Origin: Limosilactobacillus fermentum
GTDB lineage: Bacteria > Bacillota > Bacilli > Lactobacillales > Lactobacillaceae
NCBI RefSeq assembly: GCF_013394085.1
Contig: NZ_CP040910.1
Location: 524,387-588,386 of the forward strand
Direction: 5' to 3'
DNA length: 64,000 nt
Below are positions 1 through 7,181 of this stretch, one piece after another. A model generated the notes under the pieces. It saw only the letters and a program-made list of their open reading frames with translations. It made no database searches and had not been told where the DNA came from. A program made the translations under genes and the position numbers. Numbering within the stretch: position 1 is the first letter of the stretch; each line of letters opens with the position of its first letter.

Positions 1-88
1 ATGAATAAAACAAACATCACCGCCAATGTCGTCTATAATAGGTAGCACAGATATCCGAATGAAAATAAATGCGAAGGACGGAATGATA

Positions 89-811
89 ATGAAAATCCTG
101 ATGATTGAAGATAACCGCTCGGTATGTGAAATGATGTCGATGTTTTTTAAAAAGGAGAAGTGGGACGCCACTTTTGCTTACGATGGTGAGGAAGCCGTGG
201 AAAAGTTTGCGGCCGAAGCCGACGACTGGGAAATGGTGCTCCTAGATTTAAACCTCCCGAAAAAAGACGGGATGCAAGTGGCCGCCGACATTCGCCGGAT
301 TTCGCCGACGGTACCGATCATCATCTTGACGGCTCGGGACTCGGAAAGTGATCAAGTGCTGGGGCTCGAAATGGGGGCGGATGACTACGTAACCAAGCCC
401 TTTAGCCCGCTGACCTTAATCGCCCGGATCAAGGCCTTGCGCCGGCGGGTCCAATTGTCGGGAATCGCCAACAAAGCCGAACAAGTGACCTCCGAATTCG
501 ACATTCAAACTAGCCACTTCAAGCTCAACTCCAAGACCCGCGAGGCTTATTTAAACGGCAACTTAATTTCCAACTTAACCCCGAAGGAATTTGACCTGTT
601 AAAGACCCTGGCCTCTAAGCCAAAGCAGGTCTTTACCCGGGAGCAGCTCTTACAGTTGGTTTGGGATTACGAATTTTACGGTGATGAGCGAACCGTCGAC
701 GCCCACATTAAAAAGCTCCGCCAAAAAATTGAAAAGGTGGGGCCAAAGGTGATTCAAACCGTTTGGGGGGTCGGCTACAAATTTGACGACAGCGAGGCGG
801 ATGATAAATAA
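89..811 (+). CDS. OmpR/PhoB-family response regulator
   Basis: DNA-binding response regulator of a two-component system. The receiver domain spans about residues 1-115: the acidic pocket is in the N-terminal MKILMIEDN stretch, the phospho-acceptor is Asp53 (LLDLNLP), Thr lies in the LTARD strand and the conserved Lys in DDYVTKPF. A C-terminal winged helix (about residues 140-238) ends with the family's typical GVGYKF. I chose the ATG at 89 because the receiver fold begins there and GAAGGACGG lies 8-14 bases upstream; an ATG at 83 is also possible, and the longer frame from 26 is not supported. A TATAAT at 34-39 could be its -10. It overlaps the kinase gene by one base (TAATG), so the two are surely co-transcribed. 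The target genes cannot be told from sequence. Confidence 0.93.
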   Translation: MKILMIEDNRSVCEMMSMFFKKEKWDATFAYDGEEAVEKFAAEADDWEMVLLDLNLPKKDGMQVAADIRRISPTVPIIILTARDSESDQVLGLEMGADDYVTKPFSPLTLIARIKALRRRVQLSGIANKAEQVTSEFDIQTSHFKLNSKTREAYLNGNLISNLTPKEFDLLKTLASKPKQVFTREQLLQLVWDYEFYGDERTVDAHIKKLRQKIEKVGPKVIQTVWGVGYKFDDSEADDK

Positions 812-2313
812 TGCGGTTAATGTACCGGCAGATGCTCGGCTTTGTGGCCGTCATCTTGTCATTAATGGCGATCCTCACGGTGTCGTTTATTTCGGTCACG
901 GACCAAACCATTTACCAATCGACGTGGCGACAACTCACTAAGTATTCGGATAGCTTGGTTTGGGATTCGATTCGCTACAACCCCAAGACTAACGACTTTG
1001 CGGGCTTTGAAAACTCGGCACTCTCTAGCAACGCCCGTCTTTTGTCGCGCCAGGATGTGCACTTTGCCATCTATAACGCGGCCAAAAAGGAACTATATGC
1101 TAGCAATGGCTTTACGCCAAAGTTAACCGCTAGTGATTGGAAACACCTCAAAAACGGTGATATCGTCAAGAAAAAGGCTGATTACCCGGCCTTTCGTCGG
1201 GTTAACGTGGAGGGCAAGGAGTCATATAAGACGTCCTCTGAAATGACCTTAATTATTCACCCCTACTTCTACAAGCAAAAGCTAGTGGCGATCGTAACCA
1301 TTGGGACCTTTGTTTCCACGATTCGCCAAAACGTTAAGCAACTGCTGAAGAACTTTGTCTTCGCCTTTTTGCTGGCTTTGCTAGTGGCCCTAGTGATTTC
1401 TTATATGATCGCCCGCTCGTTAACCAAGCGAATTGATAAGCTCAACACCGCGACCCATTTGGTGGCCCAGGGTAATTATCAGGTTCACTTGGATAACAAG
1501 AATAAGGATGAACTGGACGAACTAAGCGCCAACTTTAACCAGATGGTCGGCTCCCTACGTGCGTCACGAGAGGAAATCCGTCGCCAAGAAGAACGGCGTA
1601 AGCAGTTCATGGCCGACGTAGCCCACGAGATGCGCACCCCGTTGACCACGATCAATGGGCTTTTGGAGGGGCTAGCTTACGATGCGATCCCTGAAGAAGA
1701 TAAGATGCACAGCATTCAGTTGATGCAAAATGACACCAAGCGCTTGATCCGGCTAGTGAACGATAACCTAAATTACGAGAAGATCCGGACTAACCAGATC
1801 AGCATGGAACGCAAGGTCTTTGATGCCGCTGCCGTGCTGGAAAATCTAAGGGATCAACTGCGCAAGAAAGCGGCTGCCAACAAGGATGAGCTAAAGCTAG
1901 TAGTGCCCGATAGCATTCCGGTTTATGCCGATTACGATCGCTTTGTCCAAATCATGTTTAACATCATCCAAAACGCGATTCAGTTTACCACCGGCGGCCA
2001 GATTACAATTAGTGCCCAGCGGGTGGCCCAAGGGACCGAGGTTAAGGTGGCAGACACCGGGATTGGGATGACCGAAGAGCAGGTGCAAAACATTTGGGAG
2101 CGTTTCTACAAGGCTGACCGCTCACGAATGAACTCCCAGTACGGGGAGTCTGGCTTGGGGATGGCAATCGTTCGCCAATTAGTGGAATTGCACGGTGGCA
2201 AAATTGACGTTGATTCGACTTACGGGCAGGGGACGACCTTTACCGTCTTCTTCCCGGATCGGGAGTACGCCCCCCACAACGGGAGTAAACACGATCACCA
2301 CGACGATGCATAA
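811..2313 (+). CDS. HAMP-domain sensor histidine kinase
   Basis: Membrane sensor kinase and partner of the upstream regulator. Transmembrane helix 1 is at about residues 8-28, followed by an extracytoplasmic sensor region of about 150 residues and helix 2 at about 180-200. A HAMP linker follows (about 200-255), then the dimerisation/phospho-acceptor helix with His272 in DVAHEMRTPLT. The ATPase domain has an N box (NIIQNAIQF), G1 (DTGIGM) and G2 (GESGLGMAIV). The length of 500 aa is usual for this class. The start codon overlaps the regulator's stop. The extracellular sensor has no domain I recognise, so the stimulus is unknown. A weak hairpin with a T-run follows at about 2340-2368. Confidence 0.93.
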   Translation: MRLMYRQMLGFVAVILSLMAILTVSFISVTDQTIYQSTWRQLTKYSDSLVWDSIRYNPKTNDFAGFENSALSSNARLLSRQDVHFAIYNAAKKELYASNGFTPKLTASDWKHLKNGDIVKKKADYPAFRRVNVEGKESYKTSSEMTLIIHPYFYKQKLVAIVTIGTFVSTIRQNVKQLLKNFVFAFLLALLVALVISYMIARSLTKRIDKLNTATHLVAQGNYQVHLDNKNKDELDELSANFNQMVGSLRASREEIRRQEERRKQFMADVAHEMRTPLTTINGLLEGLAYDAIPEEDKMHSIQLMQNDTKRLIRLVNDNLNYEKIRTNQISMERKVFDAAAVLENLRDQLRKKAAANKDELKLVVPDSIPVYADYDRFVQIMFNIIQNAIQFTTGGQITISAQRVAQGTEVKVADTGIGMTEEQVQNIWERFYKADRSRMNSQYGESGLGMAIVRQLVELHGGKIDVDSTYGQGTTFTVFFPDREYAPHNGSKHDHHDDA

Positions 2314-2340
2314 ACCAGTTTATTAGACTAAATTTACTGA

Positions 2341-2369
2341 AAATGGTAAGTAGACCAATTTTTTTTAAA
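2341..2369 (+). terminator. weak intrinsic terminator after the two-component operon
   Basis: AAAATGGT and ACCAATTTT can pair around a short loop and are followed by eight T residues. The stem is short and carries a bulge, so efficiency is doubtful. Confidence 0.4.
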
Positions 2370-2435
2370 GCGCTGTGGTTAGCGTAAAACCATTTACGGA
2401 CTCTCCTAGACCGGGAACTTGTGTTTTTGAAAAGA

Positions 2436-2464
2436 TTGCGAAACCGGTTACTATGTTATAGAAT
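2436..2464 (+). promoter_or_regulatory. glcU promoter with overlapping cre-like site
   Basis: TTGCGA (2436-2441), a 17-bp spacer and TAGAAT (2459-2464) form a plausible sigma-A promoter. The spacer contains CGAAACCGGTTACT (2439-2452), which matches the CcpA consensus TGWAANCGNTNWCA at 12 of 14 positions. A cre overlapping the promoter core would be expected to repress. CcpA control is an inference. Confidence 0.5.
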
Positions 2465-2515
2465 ATTTAGGTTGAGATTTGAGAATTCTAGATTGTTAGG
2501 AGAGAGAGAATAGAG

Positions 2516-3376
2516 ATGGAATACTTAATCGCACTTATCCCTGCCCTCGGGTGGGGGTTGATGCCGCTGATTACCGGGAAAATGGGTGGCTCCGAAGCCA
2601 ACCAAATTTTCGGGATTGGAGCCGGAGCTTCAATCGTGGGGATCATCGCCTTTTTGATTACCCAACCAACCGTATCGGCGGGCGCCTTTATCTTTTCGAT
2701 GGTCTGTGGGGCCCTGTGGTCAACGGCCCAAATTGGTCAGTTCGTGTCCTTTAAGCGGATGGGGGTTTCCTCTACGATTCCGCTGTCAACCGTGTTCCAA
2801 CTGGTCGGGAACTCCCTGATCGGGGTGATGATCTTTGGTGAATGGAGGGGTGCTAAGGCCCTCCTGATCGGTTTTGGGGCCCTGTTAATCGTGATCATCG
2901 GGGCCTTGATGACTTCGGTTTCTGATAAGAAGGGTGATAGTAAGGTAACCACCAGCAACGTCATCTTCTTATTAGCAACGACGATCGGTTACTGGATTTA
3001 CTCTTCCTTCCCGAAAATTCCATACTTGGCTAACCAAAGCTCAGAGGGGATCTTCTTACCGGAAGTGTTGGGGATCTTGGTCGGGGCAATCCTGTACGAG
3101 CTCTTTACCGGTAACGCCAAGGCCTTTGGACAAAAGGAGCAATACACCAATATCTTAGGTGGGATCTCTTGGGGGATCGCGGCCTTTGCCTACATCTTTG
3201 CCGCCCGGAGTTTAGGGGTTAACGTTGCCTTTATTTTCACGCAGTTGAACGTGGTGATTGCAACCTTTGGTGGGATCTTAGTTCTTCACGAACACAAGTC
3301 TAGCCACGAAATGAAGTTCACCCTGCTGGGAATCTTGCTAATTGTAATCGGTTCTGTTGCTACCATTTTTGCTTAA
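2516..3376 (+). CDS. GlcU-type sugar uptake permease (GRP/DMT superfamily)
   Basis: Integral membrane protein of 286 aa with about ten predicted hydrophobic helices over its whole length. It starts with the family's typical ALGWGLMPLI segment followed by a GSxANQxxG loop. These features fit the glucose/ribose porter family (GlcU, RbsU), non-phosphotransferase proton-coupled sugar uptake. A free-sugar permease suits a heterofermentative lactobacillus, and the cre-like promoter upstream agrees with a carbohydrate role. The substrate (glucose, ribose or other) cannot be fixed from sequence. The start is an ATG with GGAGAGAGA upstream. The downstream flank is occupied by two insertion sequences. 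Confidence 0.85.
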   Translation: MEYLIALIPALGWGLMPLITGKMGGSEANQIFGIGAGASIVGIIAFLITQPTVSAGAFIFSMVCGALWSTAQIGQFVSFKRMGVSSTIPLSTVFQLVGNSLIGVMIFGEWRGAKALLIGFGALLIVIIGALMTSVSDKKGDSKVTTSNVIFLLATTIGYWIYSSFPKIPYLANQSSEGIFLPEVLGILVGAILYELFTGNAKAFGQKEQYTNILGGISWGIAAFAYIFAARSLGVNVAFIFTQLNVVIATFGGILVLHEHKSSHEMKFTLLGILLIVIGSVATIFA

Positions 3377-3414
3377 TTTGAAATCACCAAAAGCCACCGG
3401 CGTTCTGAAGTGAA

Positions 3415-3447
3415 CCCCCGAGATTGGACAATAATCTCGGGGGTTTT
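3415..3447 (+). terminator. terminator-like hairpin built into the left IS end
   Basis: CCCCCGAGAT (3415-3424) pairs perfectly with ATCTCGGGGG (3434-3443); one more T-A pair closes a 7-nt loop, and TTTTATT follows. The hairpin overlaps the inverted repeat and ends only a few bases before the orfA ATG at 3451. It should stop incoming transcription and could also hide the ribosome site when read from outside. Confidence 0.75.
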
Positions 3448-3450
3448 ATT

Positions 3451-3987
3451 ATGGCTAAATTTAATTTAGAGTTACGAATTTCTATTGTGACATAATATTT
3501 AACGGGTATTAGTTCCATTCAATTGGCCAGAAAATACCATATTGCCAACAATGAAACGATTCTCCTATGGGTTCATCGCTTTAATCGTTTTGGCATTGCA
3601 GGATTAAAACCGAGACCTATGAACTTGGAATACTCTAGTGAGTTCAAGATAGAAGTATTAAACTGGAAACAACAGCACCAAGCTTCGCTTTCAGAAACAG
3701 CACTACACTTCAATCTCTCTTCACCAAGTACTATCTGGCAATGGCAAAGAAAGTTTGATTTAAAGGGACTCAGTGGCCTAAATAGAGTGAGAGGAGATCC
3801 AAAGACTATGGCTAAGCATAAGCATAAAAAAGTAACCAAACCCACAACAGCACAAATTCAAGCACGCCACGATAAAGATGAGTTAAAGCAACTCAAGCAA
3901 GAAAATAAGATGTTAAGAATCGAGAATGAATTCCTAAAAAAACTCGATGCCTTAGATCACGAAAAATCAGCTCACGCGAAACCGTGA
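3451..3987 (+). pseudogene. IS150-like orfA (helix-turn-helix) with in-frame stop
   Basis: First transposase reading frame, supplying the DNA-binding part of the frameshift fusion. From the ATG at 3451 the reading is in phase with the rest, but codon 15 is TAA (3493-3495), probably a Glu-to-stop change. Translation could restart at TTG 3523. The remainder has two helix-turn-helix repeats (about residues 25-110 of the full frame) and a Lys/Glu-rich leucine-zipper tail (ELKQLKQENKMLRIENEFLKK). The slippery run AAAAAAA at 3936-3942 lies before the end, as in IS150 elements that make OrfAB by -1 frameshifting. The restart could still give a shortened active product, so loss of function is not certain. 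Confidence 0.7.
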
Positions 3988-4871
3988 CCTTAATTGATGA
4001 TCTGAGGCGAGTCTTCAAAACGTCGATTAGTTTTATCCTCAAAGCCGTTAAGATACTACGTGGCACGTACTATTACACTAATCACAGCCAGGGACGAAAA
4101 TATGATGATGACCAGGTTATCCAAGCCATTGATGAAATTCGCCAAACAGATGCCAAGTATACTCAAAAATACGGTTACCGTCGCATAACGTTAGTTATGC
4201 ATGAACAGGGATTTAAAGTTAATCACAAACGCGTCCTCCGAATTATGAAGGAACAAGGCTGGACAAGTCAGGCCTTTAATAAGCAAACTCGTAAATATAA
4301 CTCATACAAAGGAGTTGTTGGTAGAATCGCCAAAAACAAGTTACACCGGCGATTCAAGACAGATCGACCATATCAAAAACTTGTCGCCGACGTTAGTGAA
4401 TTTCGATACGGTCAGATGAGTCAAAGTGAACGAATCTATTTAGAGCCCATCATGGATTTATTTTCGGGTGAAATTTTGGCATTTAACATTAGTGCACATC
4501 CAACTCTTGAGTTTGCGTTGAAGCCACTAAAAGAAGCATTAGATGGACTACCTGAGCTTCCTTATCGAACAACGGTACACACAGATCAAGGATTTCAGTA
4601 CCAACATAAGCAGTGGCAAAAAACGCTTAAAACTCATCATACCTTTCAGAGTATGTCCCGTAAGGCGACTTGCTTAGATAACGCCGCCATGGAATCATTC
4701 TTTCATCTCATGAAAGCAGAGATGATGGATGAACACTTCGAAAATCCAGAGAGTCTCGCGCAAGCGATGACTGAATGGATTGAGTTTTATAATAACCGTA
4801 GAATCAGGACCAAGCTAAAAGGCAAGTCACCAGTACAATACCGAGAACTTGCCAATCAGTTAGTAGCTTAA
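3984..4871 (+). CDS. IS150-like transposase orfB (DDE integrase core)
   Basis: Catalytic half of the IS3-family transposase, 295 aa. An HTH_21-type N-terminal region (RQTDAKYTQKYGYRRI) precedes an RNase H-fold core with the three acidic residues in VADVSEF, HTDQGFQY and DNAAMESFF. The C-terminal YNNRRIRTKLKGKSPVQYR is typical of the family. It starts with a GTG overlapping the orfA stop (GTGA), but the active protein is normally the OrfAB fusion made by slippage at 3936-3942. The frame is intact. Confidence 0.9.
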   Translation: MTLIDDLRRVFKTSISFILKAVKILRGTYYYTNHSQGRKYDDDQVIQAIDEIRQTDAKYTQKYGYRRITLVMHEQGFKVNHKRVLRIMKEQGWTSQAFNKQTRKYNSYKGVVGRIAKNKLHRRFKTDRPYQKLVADVSEFRYGQMSQSERIYLEPIMDLFSGEILAFNISAHPTLEFALKPLKEALDGLPELPYRTTVHTDQGFQYQHKQWQKTLKTHHTFQSMSRKATCLDNAAMESFFHLMKAEMMDEHFENPESLAQAMTEWIEFYNNRRIRTKLKGKSPVQYRELANQLVA

Positions 4872-4968
4872 TTTAGTTGTCCAAACTTGTGGGTTCACTT
4901 CACGTTCGTAATTCGAAGGGTGGTCCCCTGTCAATAAAATAGACAATTTAAATAGAGACTTTTTTGTC

Positions 4969-5847
4969 CTATGCCACGACTAAATTTTGAATTTGAGTTT
5001 GATACTCATCTTCAAGTTGCTTTGGTGATTTGAATCCACAGTGACTGTGAATTCTAACTGTGTTGTAAAACGTTTCAATGTACTGAAAAACTAGTCGTTT
5101 AGCTTCGGAGTATGAATGGATTTTAAACCGATTTATCCATTCACGCTTAATCAAGGCATGAAACGACTCAATGCAGGCATTATCCCAAGGATAAGCTTTC
5201 TTTGAATAGCTTAATGTCATGTTAGCTGTAACTTGATTGTAAGCTTCAGACGTAAACTGACTACCACGATCACTGTGCATGATTAATGGCTTGCTAATAT
5301 GGCGACTGTGCTTAGCCTTTTCAATAAGTGGGATGACATTCGATACCTCCAAGGTTTCAGATAAGTCCCAACCAATGATCCGTCGGGAGTACAAGTCCAT
5401 AATACTGGTTAAATAAACGAATCCGTCATGAACTGGAATATAAGTGGTGTCAATGCACCAAACGGCGTTTGGTCGCAATGGATTGAACTGCTCGTCTAAA
5501 ATATTTATTAGCTGTTTATCAAACTTAGAATTGCGAGTGGTAGTCGTCCAAGGGGTTAGGTAAACGGCGTGAATGCCAAGTTCACGCATATACTTACCAA
5601 CAGTTCGTTCAGCGATCTTATATCCTTTTGAGCGAAGTTCTTGGGTGATTTTGCCGGCACCGTAAATACAAAGGCTTTTGAGCCAAATTGCTTTAATTTC
5701 ACCTTGAATAAACTTCTTCCGAAGCTTTCGCAGTGATTGGTGATTATGACGCTTTTCTCGTTGATAGTAACCACTTCTTGAGATTCCAACATAATCACAC
5801 ATACCATTGATGGAAGGGTGGGATTCCAAAGCGTGCTGAACGTCCAT
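4969..5847 (-). CDS. IS3-family transposase orfB
   Basis: Catalytic transposase part. The N-terminal HTH_21-like region is about residues 1-90. The integrase core has the DDE triad in CIDTTYIPV, HSDRGSQFTS and DNACIESFHA, with Lys-Arg-Glu following the Glu as is usual. No good ribosome site precedes the ATG at 5847. The -1 frame running on from orfA past the A7 run reads straight into this frame, so it is expected to be made as an OrfAB fusion. The frame is complete and the element may be active. Confidence 0.9.
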   Translation of the reverse strand: MDVQHALESHPSINGMCDYVGISRSGYYQREKRHNHQSLRKLRKKFIQGEIKAIWLKSLCIYGAGKITQELRSKGYKIAERTVGKYMRELGIHAVYLTPWTTTTRNSKFDKQLINILDEQFNPLRPNAVWCIDTTYIPVHDGFVYLTSIMDLYSRRIIGWDLSETLEVSNVIPLIEKAKHSRHISKPLIMHSDRGSQFTSEAYNQVTANMTLSYSKKAYPWDNACIESFHALIKREWINRFKIHSYSEAKRLVFQYIETFYNTVRIHSHCGFKSPKQLEDEYQTQIQNLVVA

Positions 5848-5870
5848 TTCTTGGTATACCTTTTCGGTAG

Positions 5871-6158
5871 TTACTTGCTCAGAATCCCGATTGATTTTTT
5901 TAATACTTCGATCGCTCCTTCAGCGTCACGAAGTTGACGCTTTAGTCGTGCAATCTCCTTGTCCTTATCGCTGGCAAAATTACCAGAGCCACGGCCAAAC
6001 TCCCCAGTCTCAGTAAACAGCTTAATCCATTTATGTAATGTACTAGCCCCAATACCTAGATTCTTACTTATTTCATTCATGGTCATGTGATCCTTGTTAT
6101 CTAAGTAATACTGAACGGCCTGTTCCTTAAATTCCTTGTCATAACTGTGCTTCGTCAT
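5871..6158 (-). CDS. IS3-family transposase orfA
   Basis: Small DNA-binding protein of 95 aa with a HTH_Tnp_1 domain (about residues 1-60: EFKEQAVQYYL, then NEISKNLGIGASTLHKWI) and a coiled-coil tail (DKDKEIARLKRQLRDAE). I take the ATG at 6158 because TTGGAGG lies 8 bases upstream. The run of seven A on the coding strand (5895-5901), near the end of the frame, is the likely -1 slippage point. After slippage the frame continues through INRDSEQVTTEK into orfB. Confidence 0.88.
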   Translation of the reverse strand: MTKHSYDKEFKEQAVQYYLDNKDHMTMNEISKNLGIGASTLHKWIKLFTETGEFGRGSGNFASDKDKEIARLKRQLRDAEGAIEVLKKSIGILSK

Positions 6159-6423
6159 TATTTGATCCTCCAATTTACTTCCTTAATTATACTAAATCAG
6201 AGTCTCTATTTAACTTGTACACTTTTTATTCTAGGCCCAGGGGGTGCCTTTTAAGTTAGTTGTTAACTAATTAAATAAACTGGTTGATTGTTTCAGATTT
6301 GACCCCGGTGATTGTAAGAGAATATGGGTGGTAAAGAGGGCATTGTACTGGTTAACCCAACGCTGTGGGTAAGTCAGGGGAAATAGGCCGAAATTTACAA
6401 ACACTTACTGATATTAAAATTAT

Positions 6424-6452
6424 TTTACCCGCTTTCTTGGGTGGTATACAAT
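6424..6452 (+). promoter_or_regulatory. candidate distal promoter upstream of ahpC
   Basis: TTTACC (6424-6429), 17 bp, TACAAT (6447-6452). The interval 6233-6602 has no gene. It also contains a palindrome, GCAAG-TA-AGGGTCGACCCT-TGC, at about 6458-6478 that would lie in the 5' leader made from this promoter. Confidence 0.4.
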
Positions 6453-6529
6453 AACAGCAAGTAAGGGTCGACCCTTGCTCAACTGTTACGTAACTTTAGG
6501 GATAATTACCCTTGGATTTTAAATTAAGG

Positions 6530-6585
6530 TTTACACTAAGTTAGAATCGTGCTAATCTAGTGGTTGTAGATGATAATCGTTCTAA
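6530..6585 (+). promoter_or_regulatory. ahpC proximal promoter with two PerR-like boxes
   Basis: TTTACA (6530-6535), 17 bp, then an extended -10 TGC-TAATCT (6553-6558). Two 15-bp sequences resemble the PerR box TTATAATNATTATAA: TTAGAATCGTGCTAA at 6541-6555 (10 of 14) and TGATAATCGTTCTAA at 6571-6585 (11 of 14). One covers the promoter core and the other the likely start of transcription. PerR-type peroxide control is inferred from these matches and from the gene downstream. Confidence 0.5.
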
Positions 6586-6602
6586 CCAAGGAGGACATTC
6601 AG

Positions 6603-7166
6603 ATGAACTTTTTAAACCAAGAAATTGACGACTTTAAGGTGCAAGCATACCAAGATGGTGACACCAAGGAAGTTACTAAGGCGGACGTCCTGGGTAAGTG
6701 GAGTATCTTCTTCTTCTACCCGGCCGACTTCTCTTTTGTTTGTCCAACGGAACTAGAAGCATTACAAGATAAGTACGAAGAATTTAAGCAAGCAGACGCC
6801 GAAATTTACTCGGTTTCCGAGGACACGGAATTCGTTCACAAGGCCTGGGCAGAAGCTTCCGAGGAAATCGGTAAGGTAAAGTACCCAATGTTGGCTGACC
6901 CAGCCGGTAAGTTAGCACGCATGTTTGATGTCTTGGACGAAGAAGCAGGCCAAGCTTACCGGGGTGTCTTCATCGTGGATCCTGATGGGAAGATCCAATC
7001 TTACACCATTAACAACATGGGGATTGGTCGTTCGGCAGAGGAAATTTTACGGACGCTTCAAGCGGCCCAATTCGTTCGCGAACACGGTGACCGCGTTTGC
7101 CCAGCTAACTGGAAGCCAGGCGACGATACCATTAAGCCAAGCCTTGACCTAGTCGGCAAACTGTAA
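6603..7166 (+). CDS. ahpC: AhpC/Prx1-type peroxiredoxin
   Basis: Typical 2-Cys peroxiredoxin of 187 aa that reduces hydrogen peroxide, organic peroxides and peroxynitrite in the cytoplasm. The peroxidatic Cys47 lies in FVCPTELEAL after FYPADFSF, and the resolving Cys166 is in CPANWKPGD. The GGLG-type loop region and C-terminal YF-like tail are reduced, which suggests a robust enzyme, though that is only inference. The start is the ATG at 6603, with a perfect AAGGAGG 8 bases upstream; the longer frame from 6570 is not needed. The gene is followed 15 bp later by its probable reductase, so the pair forms a peroxide-scavenging operon. Confidence 0.95.
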   Translation: MNFLNQEIDDFKVQAYQDGDTKEVTKADVLGKWSIFFFYPADFSFVCPTELEALQDKYEEFKQADAEIYSVSEDTEFVHKAWAEASEEIGKVKYPMLADPAGKLARMFDVLDEEAGQAYRGVFIVDPDGKIQSYTINNMGIGRSAEEILRTLQAAQFVREHGDRVCPANWKPGDDTIKPSLDLVGKL

Positions 7167-7181
7167 AGGGCGGTGATCCCG

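Larger units (their letters stand above)
3406..4902 (+). mobile_element. IS3-family (IS150-like) insertion sequence
   Basis: Complete element of 1,497 bp. The ends are imperfect inverted repeats: both begin TGAAGTGAACCC and share TTGGACA further in. It is flanked by a 5-bp direct repeat CGTTC (3401-3405 and 4903-4907), which is a target-site duplication. It carries an orfA/orfB pair with an A7 slippery run. Its orfA has an in-frame stop at codon 15, so the copy may be impaired. It sits just downstream of glcU in the same orientation, apparently inside what was glcU's terminator hairpin. Confidence 0.9.
4929..6235 (-). mobile_element. second IS3-family insertion sequence, minus orientation
   Basis: About 1.3 kb with imperfect terminal inverted repeats. 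AAATAGAGAC recurs inverted at the inner side of both ends, with AATAAAA and ACAA blocks further out, separated by small indels. The exact ends are uncertain: 4929 and about 6232-6235 fit best, with a possible 3-bp duplication CCC. It encodes an orfA/orfB pair on the minus strand with an A7 slippery site. It is unrelated in sequence to the adjacent IS150-like element, and only about 26 bp separate the two. Confidence 0.8.

Noticed and set aside
708-911. Short minus-strand frames inside the two-component genes
   Set aside because: They lie opposite strongly coding sequence with clear domain motifs and have no ribosome sites.
4903-4928. The two IS3-family elements as one composite transposon
   Set aside because: Their ends and proteins differ, they are in opposite orientation and only 26 bp of ordinary intergenic DNA separate them.
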